From VXYL01 sp963422285 (lineage in GTDB: Bacteria; Pseudomonadota; Gammaproteobacteria; Pseudomonadales; Azotimanducaceae), in the NCBI GenBank assembly GCA_963422285.2, contig CAXXJO010000002.1, forward strand, positions 1,302,001-1,366,000: a stretch of DNA of 64,000 nucleotides, in the 5' to 3' direction. Shown piece by piece: positions 17,962-26,732 of the stretch. Position 1 is the first letter of the stretch. The number at the start of each line of letters is the position of its first letter. A model generated the notes under the pieces. That model saw only the letters and a list, made by a program, of their open reading frames with translations, did no database searches and was not told where the DNA came from. The position numbers and the translations under genes are program-made.

Positions 17962-19353
17962 ATGAACAAGCCCAACATTCTCTTCGTGATGACCGATCAG
18001 CAGCGCTGGGACGCCATGGGATGCGCCGCCGAATCCCATGGCGCCTGGGTAGAGACGCCGGCGCTGGACCGCATCGCCGCCGAAGGCGTGCGCTTCACCC
18101 GGTGCGTCACCACCACGCCCATCTGCATTCCGGCCCGGGTGACCCTGGCCACCGGCCGCTATCCCCACAACAACGCGGTGTGGAGCAACCTGCAATACAC
18201 CCTGCCGCCGGACGCGCCCACTTGGATGCGCGCCTTGCGCGACCTCGGCTACCGCACCAGCCTGTTCGGCAAAACCCACCTGCACCCGCATCGGGGCGAC
18301 CTGCGCCAACGCGAGCACCTGCTGAACGCCTACGGCCTGGACGATGTGGACGAGATCGGCGGCCCCCGGGCCAGCGCCACGGTGATGAGCCATATGACGG
18401 CGATGTGGCAGGACAAGGGCCTGCTCGAACGCTACCGCGCCGACTTCGCGGAGCGCTTCGCCAACAAGCCCCACGTCGCACGGCCGTCCGTGCTGCCGCT
18501 TGCGGACTACGCCGACGTCTACGTAGGCCAGCAGGCCAAGCGCTACCTGGCGGGCTACGACCGCGACCAGCCGTGGTTCTGCTGGGTGAGCTTCGGCGGC
18601 CCCCACGAACCCTGGGACGCACCGGAACCCTACGCCAGCATGTACGACCCCGAAGCCATGCCCGCGCCGGTGCCCCGGCCCGTAACCAATCATTCTCGGC
18701 CGCAAGGTTGGCTAGACTACTACATGGAACATTCCAGTCCCCGTCTGGAGCCCAACGACGAGGCGGCCATGCGCGCCAACTACGCCGGCAACGTCACCCT
18801 GATCGACGATCAGATCGGCCATATCCTCGAGGTGGTCGAAGCACGCGGCGAGTTGGACGACACTGTTATCGCCTTCACTTCGGACCACGGCGAAATGAAC
18901 GGCGACTGGGGCCTGATCTACAAGATGAACTTCCTCGACGGCGCCTTGCGCGTACCCATGCTGGTGCGGACCCCGGCAACGGCTGCGGGCGGCGGTTCGG
19001 TGAGCGATGCGCTGGTGGAGAACTGCGACCTCGGCCCGACCCTGGTGGAACTAGCTGGCGGCGAACTGGAACATCGACAGTTCGCACGCTCTCTGGTTCC
19101 AACCCTGACGGCACCGGATGCCGTCCACCGGCAGGATGTGGTCTCGGAGTTCCGCGGCGAGTTCATGTTGATGACCCAGGACTGGAAGATGGCCCTCAAC
19201 CGCGAAGGCCGCGCCTACCTGCTGTTCGATCGCAACGCGGATCCGCGCGAGAAGCGCAACCTCGCCGGCCTGCCGGAATCCAAGCCGGTGGAGGACGAAC
19301 TGCGGCTGGCGACCTTGGAGCGCATCTCGAAGACCCAGCTCACAGCCCCTTGA
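17962..19353 (+). CDS. Type I sulfatase (arylsulfatase/choline-sulfatase-like)
   Basis: Protein of 463 residues hydrolysing a sulfate ester. The N-terminus NILFVMTDQQRWDAMGC supplies metal ligands, and C55-I-P-A-R59 is the C-x-P-x-R signature whose Cys must become formylglycine (by an FGE not in this window). FTSDHGEMNGDWGL provides the later Asp/His metal ligands, and GKTHLHPH the active-site Lys/His. No signal peptide is visible, unlike many periplasmic arylsulfatases, so a cytosolic role is likely. The substrate is unknown; the closest general pattern is the DUF4976-containing sulfatases. A sulfatase relic lies at 6.5 kb. Confidence 0.92.
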   Translation: MNKPNILFVMTDQQRWDAMGCAAESHGAWVETPALDRIAAEGVRFTRCVTTTPICIPARVTLATGRYPHNNAVWSNLQYTLPPDAPTWMRALRDLGYRTSLFGKTHLHPHRGDLRQREHLLNAYGLDDVDEIGGPRASATVMSHMTAMWQDKGLLERYRADFAERFANKPHVARPSVLPLADYADVYVGQQAKRYLAGYDRDQPWFCWVSFGGPHEPWDAPEPYASMYDPEAMPAPVPRPVTNHSRPQGWLDYYMEHSSPRLEPNDEAAMRANYAGNVTLIDDQIGHILEVVEARGELDDTVIAFTSDHGEMNGDWGLIYKMNFLDGALRVPMLVRTPATAAGGGSVSDALVENCDLGPTLVELAGGELEHRQFARSLVPTLTAPDAVHRQDVVSEFRGEFMLMTQDWKMALNREGRAYLLFDRNADPREKRNLAGLPESKPVEDELRLATLERISKTQLTAP

Positions 19354-19424
19354 CAGCGGGAAATGTTCGGAATAGGATCGCCGCCCTTCTCCGCATCCGC
19401 GGCCCAGATCGAAAACGGTGCCGC

Positions 19425-20177
19425 CTATTCCGGCACCGGCTCCCGCAGCAGGCCAGCGTGGTGGCGAAGCGCCCGGCGGCGGCGACGCCAATCGGCCATA
19501 TGCGCATCCATCAGCTGGCAGAAGCCCGGGCCGTGGTTCAAATGCCGCAAATGGCACAGCTCATGCAGGACGACGTATTCGATCAGCCGATCCGGCAGCT
19601 TGACCAAGTGGCTGTTGAGAGAAATGCGCCCGCGCGTCGAGCAGCTCCCCCACTGGGTGCGCATGTAGCGATGCCGCCAAGGCGGCTCGGTCCCGAGCCA
19701 AGGCAGCGCCGCGACCATTGCGGCGACCACATTGCCCAGCACGGACTCCGCCTGCCCTGCGTACCATGCCCAAACGCGACGCTTGGTATCGTTGCGAGGA
19801 GCCAAGAGCTCGCCCTCCGCAAGCGCCGTGTCCTCCCCTGCCCCAAGGCGCAAGGATACGGCTCGGCCGCGATGGAACAATACGGCGCCGTCGACATAGT
19901 CCAGCGGATACCAGACCCCGCTCTCGGCTGCCGCTCGGCGACGGTGGCGAATCCACCGGGCATGCGTTCGCAGCAGGCTGCGCACTTCGTCCAGGGACGC
20001 GGACGGCGGCGCATCGACAAGCAGCATCCCGGCAGAGGCGAAGGAGATGCCCATGCGGGTTCGTCGACGCGGGTTCCAGCGCACCTCCACGGCCACTTCG
20101 GCGCCGTCGGCCAGCGTCCAGTGGAATCGAGTGCGCTGCGGACGACAAGACGCGACAGCGGCCATCGAGCCAGTCAT
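19425..20177 (-). CDS. YgjP/M48-like zinc metallopeptidase (WLM/DUF45 family)
   Basis: About 250 residues with a C-terminal zinc-protease motif: YVVLHELCHLRHLNHGPGF, where H-E-x-x-H and the later H-x-x-x-F are the YgjP pattern, and QWGSCSTRGRISLNSHLVKL just before it, also diagnostic. The N-terminal half has the beta-rich WTLADGAEVAVEVRWNPRRR. The frame is open to 20282; I favour ATG at 20177 or the ATG at 20165, because GGAGG lies at 20178-20182, but that GGAGG is too close to the first of them, so the start is uncertain. Substrates of this family are poorly known. It is convergent with the sulfatase. Confidence 0.8.
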   Translation of the reverse strand: MTGSMAAVASCRPQRTRFHWTLADGAEVAVEVRWNPRRRTRMGISFASAGMLLVDAPPSASLDEVRSLLRTHARWIRHRRRAAAESGVWYPLDYVDGAVLFHRGRAVSLRLGAGEDTALAEGELLAPRNDTKRRVWAWYAGQAESVLGNVVAAMVAALPWLGTEPPWRHRYMRTQWGSCSTRGRISLNSHLVKLPDRLIEYVVLHELCHLRHLNHGPGFCQLMDAHMADWRRRRRALRHHAGLLREPVPE

Positions 20178-20458
20178 CCTCCGATCCTCTCGCGCCGCCA
20201 AGCAGCGTCCTATCCTTCGTTGCCACGCCGGCAGATCCTGCGCGTTGTCCTTGCGCATCCGTTCGCGGGCCCGGCGCTCCATGAACAGCTGTACATCGGC
20301 TGCTCTGCCCTCCCTTCGCGGCAGCCCGTATCCAGGCTCGGGACGTTTCGGACATTCAGGCAGCGTCGCGGATCACCAGCAAGGAAAACCTGTCCCGGGT
20401 ACGCCTCGGCAGAGCGCCTTGAAAGCAAGCCGACGACGCAGCTGGCATACCAGCCCTA

Positions 20459-20673
20459 CTAGGGAATCCCAGCGAATTGACGCAACTCGTTGTATAGATT
20501 CTTCTGGCGGTTGTCGAATTGGCAGTTGCCGCGCCTGCAATTGACGATGGCCTCCGCTGGCTTCTTTGCACGCCCGTTGTGCCAATGCCAATCCTCGACC
20601 ATGTTAATCGGTATGGACTGGTCCCCGGTTGCAGCCAGAGGCAGGTGAGCTCGGAGTTGGTCTGTCCACTCAT
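20459..20673 (-). pseudogene. Small unrecognised gene, probably frameshifted
   Basis: A good ribosome binding site (AAGGAG) precedes ATG at 20673, but that frame loses sense after a few codons. A neighbouring frame reads HLPLAATGDQSIPINMVEDW, then HWHNGRAKKPAEAIVNCRRG, NCQFDNRQKNLYNELRQFAG and stops at 20459-20461. This second stretch has normal amino-acid composition and looks like a real short protein whose start frame was lost by a small indel. I do not recognise the family. Confidence 0.4.
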
Positions 20674-20701
20674 GAGTCGGCGTTCTCCTTAGGTGCCTCA
20701 A

Positions 20702-21021
20702 GTAGCTGCAAGGGTGTTCGAATGGGGACTATATACAGGATGATCCCAATTGGCCGGGAAGCTCGCTGACATCCACGCCTAGCCATGCGGCGACCTGCTT
20801 GCTCGCATCTTCGCGTCTTCGTTCATAAGCAGATGCGCCATGAGGCCGTACAGGTCAGGCGGCCATTTCGGTGGCATACAGGGGTCCAGCCGAGCCGGCG
20901 CCGCCTCTTCAAGGAGAAAGCAGATGCTGCGGTTAGTCGTTGCGGCCCTCGATGACACTGGAGCGGCTCGATCTCGGTGAGGCGGACATGCCAGCAACTC
21001 GTGAACACGGCGGCCACCAAG
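20702..21021. other. Intergenic stretch before sdhB end, possible gene fragments only
   Basis: About 320 bp downstream of sdhB. A minus-strand frame (about 20779-20940) reads LLEEAAPARLDPCMPPKWPP and LYGLMAHLLMNEDAKMRA, which looks protein-like but has no start or family I can name. No clear terminator hairpin for sdhCDAB was found. Confidence 0.35.
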
Positions 21022-21726
21022 TCACATCCCCCGCTGCAGCAGCATGGTGCGGATCTTGCCGATGGCGCGGGTGGGGTTCAGACCCTTGGGGCAGACGTCC
21101 ACGCAGTTCATGATGCCCCGGCAGCGGAACACGCTGAACGGATCCTCCAACGCCGCCAGCCGCTCCTCGGTGGCGGTGTCGCGGCTGTCGGCTAGGAAGC
21201 GGTACGCTTGCAGGAGGCCGGCCGGGCCGACGAACTTGTCCGGGTTCCACCAGAAGGACGGGCAGGCAGTGGAGCAGCAGGCGCACAGAATGCACTCGTA
21301 GAGGCCGTTCAGCCGCTCTCGATCCTCCTTCGACTGCAAGCGCTCCCGCGCCGGCGGCGCTTGATCGTTGACGAGCCACGGCTTTACCCGTTCGTACTGC
21401 TTGTAGAACTGGTTCATGTCCACGACCAGGTCGCGGATCACCGGCAGTCCAGGAAGCGGTCGCAGCACGAGCTTGCCGCGGGACGCGGCTTCGGACACCG
21501 GCGTCGTACACGCCAGCCCGTTCCTGCCGTTCATGTTGATGCCGTCCGAGCCGCACACGCCTTCGCGGCAGGAGCGGCGATAGGCGATGGACGGATCCTG
21601 CGCCTTCAGCAGTTCCAGCACGTCGAGCACCATGAGGTCGCGGCCCGGGGGAATATCCAGCTCCAGCTGCTCCATGCGCGGCGACTCGTCGGCATCCGGG
21701 TCGTATCTGTAGATGCTGATCTGCAT
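21022..21726 (-). CDS. sdhB: Succinate dehydrogenase iron-sulfur subunit
   Basis: Protein of 234 residues carrying electrons from SdhA to the membrane quinone site in complex II. All cluster ligands are visible: SCREGVCGSDGINMNGRNGL followed by AC for the 2Fe-2S cluster, CILCACCSTACPSFWW for 4Fe-4S, and CRGIMNCVDVCPKGLNP for the 3Fe-4S/4Fe-4S region. ATG at 21726 gives the usual short N-terminus MQISIYRYDPD and lies 5 nt after the sdhA stop. It is the last gene of sdhCDAB. Confidence 0.97.
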   Translation of the reverse strand: MQISIYRYDPDADESPRMEQLELDIPPGRDLMVLDVLELLKAQDPSIAYRRSCREGVCGSDGINMNGRNGLACTTPVSEAASRGKLVLRPLPGLPVIRDLVVDMNQFYKQYERVKPWLVNDQAPPARERLQSKEDRERLNGLYECILCACCSTACPSFWWNPDKFVGPAGLLQAYRFLADSRDTATEERLAALEDPFSVFRCRGIMNCVDVCPKGLNPTRAIGKIRTMLLQRGM

Positions 21727-21731
21727 AGAAC

Positions 21732-23495
21732 CTAGTAGCTCCGAGCCGTGGGTTGAAAAGCGTCCATGGTACGCGGCGAAAAGTTCACGGCTCGCTTGCC
21801 GACGCGCTTGTCCCCAGGGAAATAGAGGGAGTGGCACAGCCAGTTTTCGTCGTCCCGCTCCTGGTAGTCGTTGCGCGCATGGGCGCCGCGGCTCTCCGTG
21901 CGCGCTTCGGCGACGATGGCGGTGGCTTCCGCCACTTCCAGCAGGTTGTCGAGTTCCAGCGCCTCCAAACGAGCGGTGTTGAACACCATGCTCTTGTCCG
22001 CCAGGTGAGCGGCGGCGATGCGCTCGCGCAGGTCGGCGAGGGTGCCGATGCTCTTGTTCATGTGCTCCTCGGTGCGGAAGACGCCGAAGCTCGCTTGCAT
22101 GAGATTCTGCAACTCCCGCTTGAGCGCCGCCACGCCTTCTCCGGAGGCGGATTCGTTCCAGCGCCGCAGCCGCGTCGTGGCCCGGTCCACATCGTCGTCG
22201 CCGGGGTCTCGGTAGGAGACGCCTTGGCGCATCACTTCCTCAATGCGAATGCCGGCGGCGCGCCCGAACACCACCAAGTCCAGCAGCGAGTTGCCGCCTA
22301 GACGGTTGGCGCCATGCACCGACACGCATGCCACCTCGCCAACGGCGTAGATGCCCTCGATGGCAGCATCGCGGCCTTGGGCGAGCGCCTGGCCCTGGAT
22401 GTTGGTGGGAATGCCGCCCATCATGTAGTGGCAAGTGGGCACGACCGGAATCGGCTCCCGAACCGGGTCCACATGGGCGAAGGTCCTGGACAGTTCCATG
22501 ATGCCCGGCAGCCGCGCTTGCAGGGTTGCTGCGCCCAAGTGATCGAGCTTCAGCAACACATGATCGCCGTCTGGACCGGCACCTCGGCCCTCCAGGATCT
22601 CCAGCACCATGGAACGCGCCACCACGTCGCGGCCGGCGAGGTCCTTGGCTGTGGGGGCATAGCGCTCCATGAAGCGCTCGCCATCCTTGTTGACGAGGTA
22701 GCCGCCCTCCCCTCGGCAACCCTCGGTGACCAGCACCCCGGCACCGTGAATGCCGGTAGGGTGGAACTGCCACATCTCGATGTCCTGCACTGGGAAACCG
22801 GCGCGCAGCGCCATGCCGACACCGTCGCCGGTGTTCATCAGCGCGTTGGTGGTGCTGGCGTAGATGCGCCCGCCGCCGCCGGTGGCGAGCACGGTGGCTT
22901 TCGACTTCACGAATACCACCTCGCCGGATTCGATCTCGATGGCCACCACGCCGACCACCGCGCCGTCCTGGTTCACCACCAGATCCACCGCGAACCACTC
23001 GGAGAGGAACGTAGTGTCCGCCTTGAGGTTGTTCTGATAGAGGGTATGCAGCAGCGCGTGTCCCGTGCGATCTTCGGCAGCGCAGGTGCGCGCCGCTTGG
23101 CCGCCACGGCCGAAATCCTTGGACTGGCCGCCGAAGGGTCGCTGGTAGATGCGTCCGTTCTCGGTGCGGGTGAACGGCAACCCCATGTGCTCCAATTCGT
23201 AGATCGCCTCCGGACCGACGCTGCACATGTATTCGATGGCGTCCTGGTCGCCGATGTAGTCGGAGCCCTTGACGGTGTCGTACATGTGCCAGCGCCAGTC
23301 GTCGTCCGGGTCTTCGCTGGCGATGGCGCAAGTGATGCCGCCTTGGGCGGACACCGTGTGCGAGCGGGTGGGAAAGACCTTGGACAGCACTGCGGTCTTC
23401 AGCCCGGATCGAGCCAATTGCAGGCTCGCCCTCATGCCCGCACCGCCGCCGCCGACAATGACGCCGTCGAACTCCATGATCGGAAGGCGGCTCAC
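21732..23495 (-). CDS. sdhA: Succinate dehydrogenase flavoprotein subunit
   Basis: Protein of 587 residues oxidising succinate to fumarate with covalent FAD. The dinucleotide-binding start FDGVIVGGGGAGMRASLQLA, the FAD-attachment histidine in PTRSHTVSAQGG, HPTGIHGAGVLVTEGCRGEG and GANRLGGNSLLDLVVFGRAA are all present. GTG at 23495 is chosen because it overlaps the sdhD stop (GTGA) and gives VSRLPIMEFD, which lines up with the E. coli N-terminus; ATG at 23477 is an alternative six codons later. Coupled upstream to sdhD and followed after 5 nt by sdhB. Confidence 0.96.
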   Translation of the reverse strand: MSRLPIMEFDGVIVGGGGAGMRASLQLARSGLKTAVLSKVFPTRSHTVSAQGGITCAIASEDPDDDWRWHMYDTVKGSDYIGDQDAIEYMCSVGPEAIYELEHMGLPFTRTENGRIYQRPFGGQSKDFGRGGQAARTCAAEDRTGHALLHTLYQNNLKADTTFLSEWFAVDLVVNQDGAVVGVVAIEIESGEVVFVKSKATVLATGGGGRIYASTTNALMNTGDGVGMALRAGFPVQDIEMWQFHPTGIHGAGVLVTEGCRGEGGYLVNKDGERFMERYAPTAKDLAGRDVVARSMVLEILEGRGAGPDGDHVLLKLDHLGAATLQARLPGIMELSRTFAHVDPVREPIPVVPTCHYMMGGIPTNIQGQALAQGRDAAIEGIYAVGEVACVSVHGANRLGGNSLLDLVVFGRAAGIRIEEVMRQGVSYRDPGDDDVDRATTRLRRWNESASGEGVAALKRELQNLMQASFGVFRTEEHMNKSIGTLADLRERIAAAHLADKSMVFNTARLEALELDNLLEVAEATAIVAEARTESRGAHARNDYQERDDENWLCHSLYFPGDKRVGKRAVNFSPRTMDAFQPTARSY

Positions 23496-23869
23496 GTCAG
23501 CCCCCAGACCACCGCCAGCGGCCACAGCACCAAGGCGAAGATCGCCGCTAGGCAGGCTACTTGGTAGATCGCCAGCCATAGCGTGTGGGCGCGACCGAAG
23601 TAGTGCCGCCGCACATAGTCCGTGCCGATGGTCCACATCCCGATCCAGGCGTGGGCGGCCAGAGACAGCACGGCCAGAGTGGTGAATGCCTGCATCGGCA
23701 GCGAACCGAAGAAGGCGGCAAGCCGAGTGTGGTCCATGTGGGGCGTCGAGATGAAGAAAGCGAGCACTGTCGCCCCGTATGCGCCGAGGACCACGGCGGA
23801 TACGCGCTGCAGAACGAAGTCCGACAGGCCGCTGCGCCCGAAGCTGGTGACGCTGGTCACCATAGCCAC
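23492..23869 (-). CDS. sdhD: Succinate dehydrogenase membrane anchor subunit
   Basis: Protein of 125 residues with three membrane helices (about residues 22-42, 58-80 and 97-120), forming the quinone and haem b site with SdhC. LQRVSAVVLGAYG at the start of helix 1 and SLAAHAWIGMWTIGTDYV in helix 2, with the likely haem-ligand His and the conserved D-Y pair, match SdhD. The start overlaps the sdhC stop by 13 nt and the stop overlaps sdhA by 4 nt, so translation is coupled throughout. Confidence 0.94.
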   Translation of the reverse strand: MAMVTSVTSFGRSGLSDFVLQRVSAVVLGAYGATVLAFFISTPHMDHTRLAAFFGSLPMQAFTTLAVLSLAAHAWIGMWTIGTDYVRRHYFGRAHTLWLAIYQVACLAAIFALVLWPLAVVWGLT

Positions 23870-24237
23870 GCTCCCGCGGCGACTACCGCCGCCAACGCCA
23901 GCAGGATGGATGCCCAGGCACCGATGCGCCCGCCTCTGGCCGTGTCCCCAATGTGGAAATCCAGCAGCAGATGCTTGACGCCGGCCAGCAGATGATAGGC
24001 CAGCGCGGCGAGGATGGCCCAGATGGCGACTTTCCCCGCACCCGCCGCGACGATTTCCTTGGCCTGCTCGAAGCCGGCCTGATCGTCGAGGGCCAAGTCG
24101 AACAAGTAGCAGAGAAACAACGCGCCGACGAACAGCACCATGCCGGCAAGCCGGTGCAGGATGGACGCCACCGCCGTCACCGGCATGGCAGCGAACAGGC
24201 TAGGCAGAGGCAGATTGACGGGCCGTGGAGCGTTCAT
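23857..24237 (-). CDS. sdhC: Succinate dehydrogenase cytochrome b556 subunit
   Basis: Protein of 126 residues, first gene of sdhCDAB. It starts MNAPRPVNLPLP and has ASILHRLAGMVLFVG with the conserved S-x-x-x-R quinone-site pattern, then three membrane helices (about 28-50, 70-92 and 104-125). The HLLAGVKHLLLD segment provides the haem histidine. Overlaps sdhD by 13 nt. The 240-nt gap upstream, up to the tauD-like gene, is the likely promoter region. Confidence 0.94.
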   Translation of the reverse strand: MNAPRPVNLPLPSLFAAMPVTAVASILHRLAGMVLFVGALFLCYLFDLALDDQAGFEQAKEIVAAGAGKVAIWAILAALAYHLLAGVKHLLLDFHIGDTARGGRIGAWASILLALAAVVAAGAWLW

Positions 24238-24267
24238 CTAGTCGTCGCCTGCACGAGATGAGCATCC

Positions 24268-24273
24268 ATGATA
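24268..24273 (-). promoter_or_regulatory. Possible -10 element upstream of sdhC
   Basis: On the minus strand TGCTATCAT offers a -10-like hexamer TATCAT (five of six matches) preceded by a TGC extension, 30 nt upstream of the sdhC start. No good -35 hexamer lies at 16-18 nt, so it could only work as an extended -10 or activated promoter. The rest of 24274-24476 has nothing recognisable. Confidence 0.25.
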
Positions 24274-24476
24274 GCAAAGTGGTTCGGCGTTCTACTACGA
24301 CGCGACCGCTTCGCCCGCGACCCCTGGAGGGCTTGCGCACAAGAAGGCCGCCTGATCGCTGCATCGACCCGCGCTCCCGGACGCACTTGCGCACAAGCGC
24401 CTAGCCGGACCAACCCAACGCTTCGCCACCGCCTGCGCTGTCGGCTTCGCCCTGCCAAGACCCTGAGCAACCGGCG

Positions 24477-25295
24477 CTAGGCCGCCAACGCACTGCCGTC
24501 GTAGCGCGGCCGATCGCCGGCCACCGTGACGCGCCACATCCGCCGCGTCTCGCCTTCTGGACGGTTGAGCACCGGATAGTGCTGCGCGGCCCGGTTGTCC
24601 CACATCACCACGTCGCCGGGTCGCCAGCGGTGGGTGTAGCAGAACTCCGGACGGTGGGCGTGGGTGGTGAGGAAGCGTAGCAGCCCGTCGCTCTCCTCCG
24701 TAGTCATGTGTGCGAAACGGCGGGTGAACTCGCTGTTCACGAACAAGGCCGTGCGACCGGTCTCGGGGTGGGTGCGCAGAACCGGATGGACGGCCTGCTC
24801 CTCGGGACGGTTGTGGGAGGACGCATCATGCACGGCTTCAATGCTGGCCGCGAGCCTCCGCATTCCGGGCGACAGCGCCTCGAATGCAGCGTACTGATTG
24901 GCAAAGGCGGTCTCGCCGCCTCGGCTGGGCAGCTCCTTGGCGGCGAGGATGGAGATGGCCGGCGGTCGCTCGTCGAAGGTGGCGTCCGAATGCCACCGTC
25001 CCCGGCGGATGCCGCTCGGCATGTTGATCGGCAGAATCAGCGAATGGCTGTCGAGGCCCGGCCCATGGGGGAAGCGGTACAGGTCGCCGAAGCGACGGGC
25101 GAAGGCCAGCTGATCGTCAGCGGAAAGCTGCTGACGAGAGAAAACGAGAATCACGTAATCGAGGAACGCCTGATGGATCTGCTCGAAAGCGTCGTCGTCG
25201 ATCCAGCGCAGATCGACATCGATTTCGGCCCCGATCAGGCCGGCCAGCGGCGCAACCGCCAGCGTACTCGCTGGGGCAACGCTGGTCGCGTTCAT
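24477..25295 (-). CDS. TauD/TfdA-family Fe(II)/2-oxoglutarate dioxygenase
   Basis: Protein of 272 residues. TauD/TfdA enzymes hydroxylate substrates such as taurine or aryloxyacids using Fe(II), O2 and 2-oxoglutarate. Iron ligands are visible as WHSDATF (H-x-D) and the distal His in WDNRAAQHYPV; the 2-oxoglutarate-binding Arg is in ETRRMWRVTVAGDRP. GETAFANQYAAFEAL is also typical. ATG at 25295 has GGAGG about 9 nt upstream and gives MNATSVAPASTL; the open frame extends further but without family signal. It stands alone, with no taurine transporter, so the substrate is unknown. Confidence 0.9.
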   Translation of the reverse strand: MNATSVAPASTLAVAPLAGLIGAEIDVDLRWIDDDAFEQIHQAFLDYVILVFSRQQLSADDQLAFARRFGDLYRFPHGPGLDSHSLILPINMPSGIRRGRWHSDATFDERPPAISILAAKELPSRGGETAFANQYAAFEALSPGMRRLAASIEAVHDASSHNRPEEQAVHPVLRTHPETGRTALFVNSEFTRRFAHMTTEESDGLLRFLTTHAHRPEFCYTHRWRPGDVVMWDNRAAQHYPVLNRPEGETRRMWRVTVAGDRPRYDGSALAA

Positions 25296-25697
25296 GCGTA
25301 CGTTCCCTCCATTCCGTGCGTGTGCTGCCTGTCTATCGTGCAGCCGACGAAAGGGCGCGTCAAGCGGGCTCCATGCCGTCGCGGCGGTTTCATCCTCCTT
25401 TGGAGGGCGATGTCCTGCATCGCCATCGATCCGGATGGCCTGTCGGCGACGATGGCTTCCAGCCAGGCAATCAGTGCGGAGGGTCTTCCGCCAGGGTCGG
25501 TTCGACGAAGTCGGCGCTTGGACTTGGCGGTCGAGGCAATGCGCGCACGCGCCACTGCTTTGCCGAACGGGCGCATCCTTCGGGGCAGGAGGCATCTTCC
25601 AGACAATGCCGCGATCTTGCGGGACAGGTGAACTGCTGCGACTACTCGGCCCGCAGGCACCAGCGCCGCCGCGTCCTGCACACTCAGCGACGCGCCA
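25296..25697. other. Intergenic stretch without a recognised gene
   Basis: About 400 bp between the GST stop and the TauD-like start, both on the minus strand. Frames on either strand are short and show no family motif. It contains the ribosome binding site of the TauD-like gene near 25305. Confidence 0.45.
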
Positions 25698-26441
25698 TTA
25701 CGGGTCTGTCCGAAGTTCGACCTTCAGCGCTGAATTCGAGGCGATGCCAGCCCCGCTTCGTCGATACCGCTCTCTGCGCTCCTGGCTGAACTTGTCGATC
25801 TCGTCGGCTGGCACACCGAAGGAGATGCCCCTTTCAACTCCAGGTCGTACACGTACCCGATGCACCCAGTCGACCACCCGGGGCTTGTTGGTAATGTCGA
25901 TCTTCGACCATTTGTAGGATCGCACCCAGCACCAGGTAGCGATATCCGCCACCGTGAACTGATCGCCGCACAGGTAGGGGTGCCTTGCCAGCTGGTAGTC
26001 CAGAACCGACACCAGCCGCAGCGCCTCCTTGCCGAAGCGTTCGAGAGGGTGCGCCTTCTGTTCCTCCGAGGCATCGCCGATGTATCGCGTATAGCTCAGC
26101 TTGTTGCCGAACGCCGGGCCGATATTCGCAGCCTGCCAGTAGAGCCAGGGGATGACATCCCAGCGGCGCTCGTCCTTGGGGTAGAGGTCGGATTCGAAGG
26201 TCTCGCCGAGATACTGGAGGATCGCGCAGCTCTCGATGATGGCCCTGCCGTCATGCACGATGGCGGGGATCTTCTGATTGGGATTGATTGTCGTGAATTC
26301 CTTGGAAAACTGATCGCCCCCTAGATTCACGGCGTGGATGTTGACCTCCGGCAGGGACACGCCGGCCTGCCGCAGTTCTTCGATCATGGTGGTGATCTTC
26401 CAGCCGTTGGGCGTGGCGGCAGTGTAGACTTCCAGGCTCAT
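25698..26441 (-). CDS. Glutathione S-transferase, YfcG/YghU-like (nu class)
   Basis: Protein of 247 residues. Nu-class GSTs show disulfide-bond reductase activity with glutathione. The N-terminal thioredoxin fold has the signature TPNGWKITTMIEEL, INPNQKIPAIVHDG (cis-Pro) and IIESCAILQYLGE (glutathione gamma-Glu contact); the C-terminal helical domain has RHPYLCGDQFTVADIATW, the conserved N-capping Asp motif. ATG at 26441 lies after a purine-rich GAGGGGAGGAT. The neighbouring dioxygenase is on the same strand but 400 nt away, so no operon is evident. Confidence 0.9.
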   Translation of the reverse strand: MSLEVYTAATPNGWKITTMIEELRQAGVSLPEVNIHAVNLGGDQFSKEFTTINPNQKIPAIVHDGRAIIESCAILQYLGETFESDLYPKDERRWDVIPWLYWQAANIGPAFGNKLSYTRYIGDASEEQKAHPLERFGKEALRLVSVLDYQLARHPYLCGDQFTVADIATWCWVRSYKWSKIDITNKPRVVDWVHRVRVRPGVERGISFGVPADEIDKFSQERRERYRRSGAGIASNSALKVELRTDP

Positions 26442-26464
26442 ATCCTCCCCTCGACCCAGCTCGG

Positions 26465-26650
26465 CTACGCGGGTTGCATGATGTTCACGGCACCGGCATT
26501 CCCATGGCCGGCAAGCGGCTGGCCATGCCTTGTCCGCTCGGCACCGTTTCCTACGCCAAGCACCGCCAGGATGCCATGCTCCCTGGCGACAGCGCACCCA
26601 TGCGCTTTGATATTGTCGGCGAGGTGGCCCGCGCATCCAAGTCGCACCTC
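26465..26650 (-). pseudogene. Relic of a PEP-utilising enzyme mobile domain
   Basis: A minus-strand frame reads KAHGCAVAREHGILAVLGVG, then NGAERTRHGQPL and GNAGAVNIMQPA to a stop at 26465. This resembles the swivelling phosphohistidine domain of PEP synthase/PPDK-type enzymes (S-H-A-A-I-V-A-R-E-x-G-I-P-A-V-x-G-x-G-x-A-T), but the S/T-H catalytic pair is altered and nothing upstream continues the gene. It is probably a leftover C-terminal piece. The assignment rests on about 45 residues only. The remainder of the gap 26442-26732 shows nothing else. Confidence 0.4.
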
Positions 26651-26732
26651 GTTTGCCGCTGCTTGCAGTTTTATGATCCTCGCCGCCGGCAAGCAGCGGC
26701 GCGGCATCGACACTCGAAAGCACGAGCGACGT

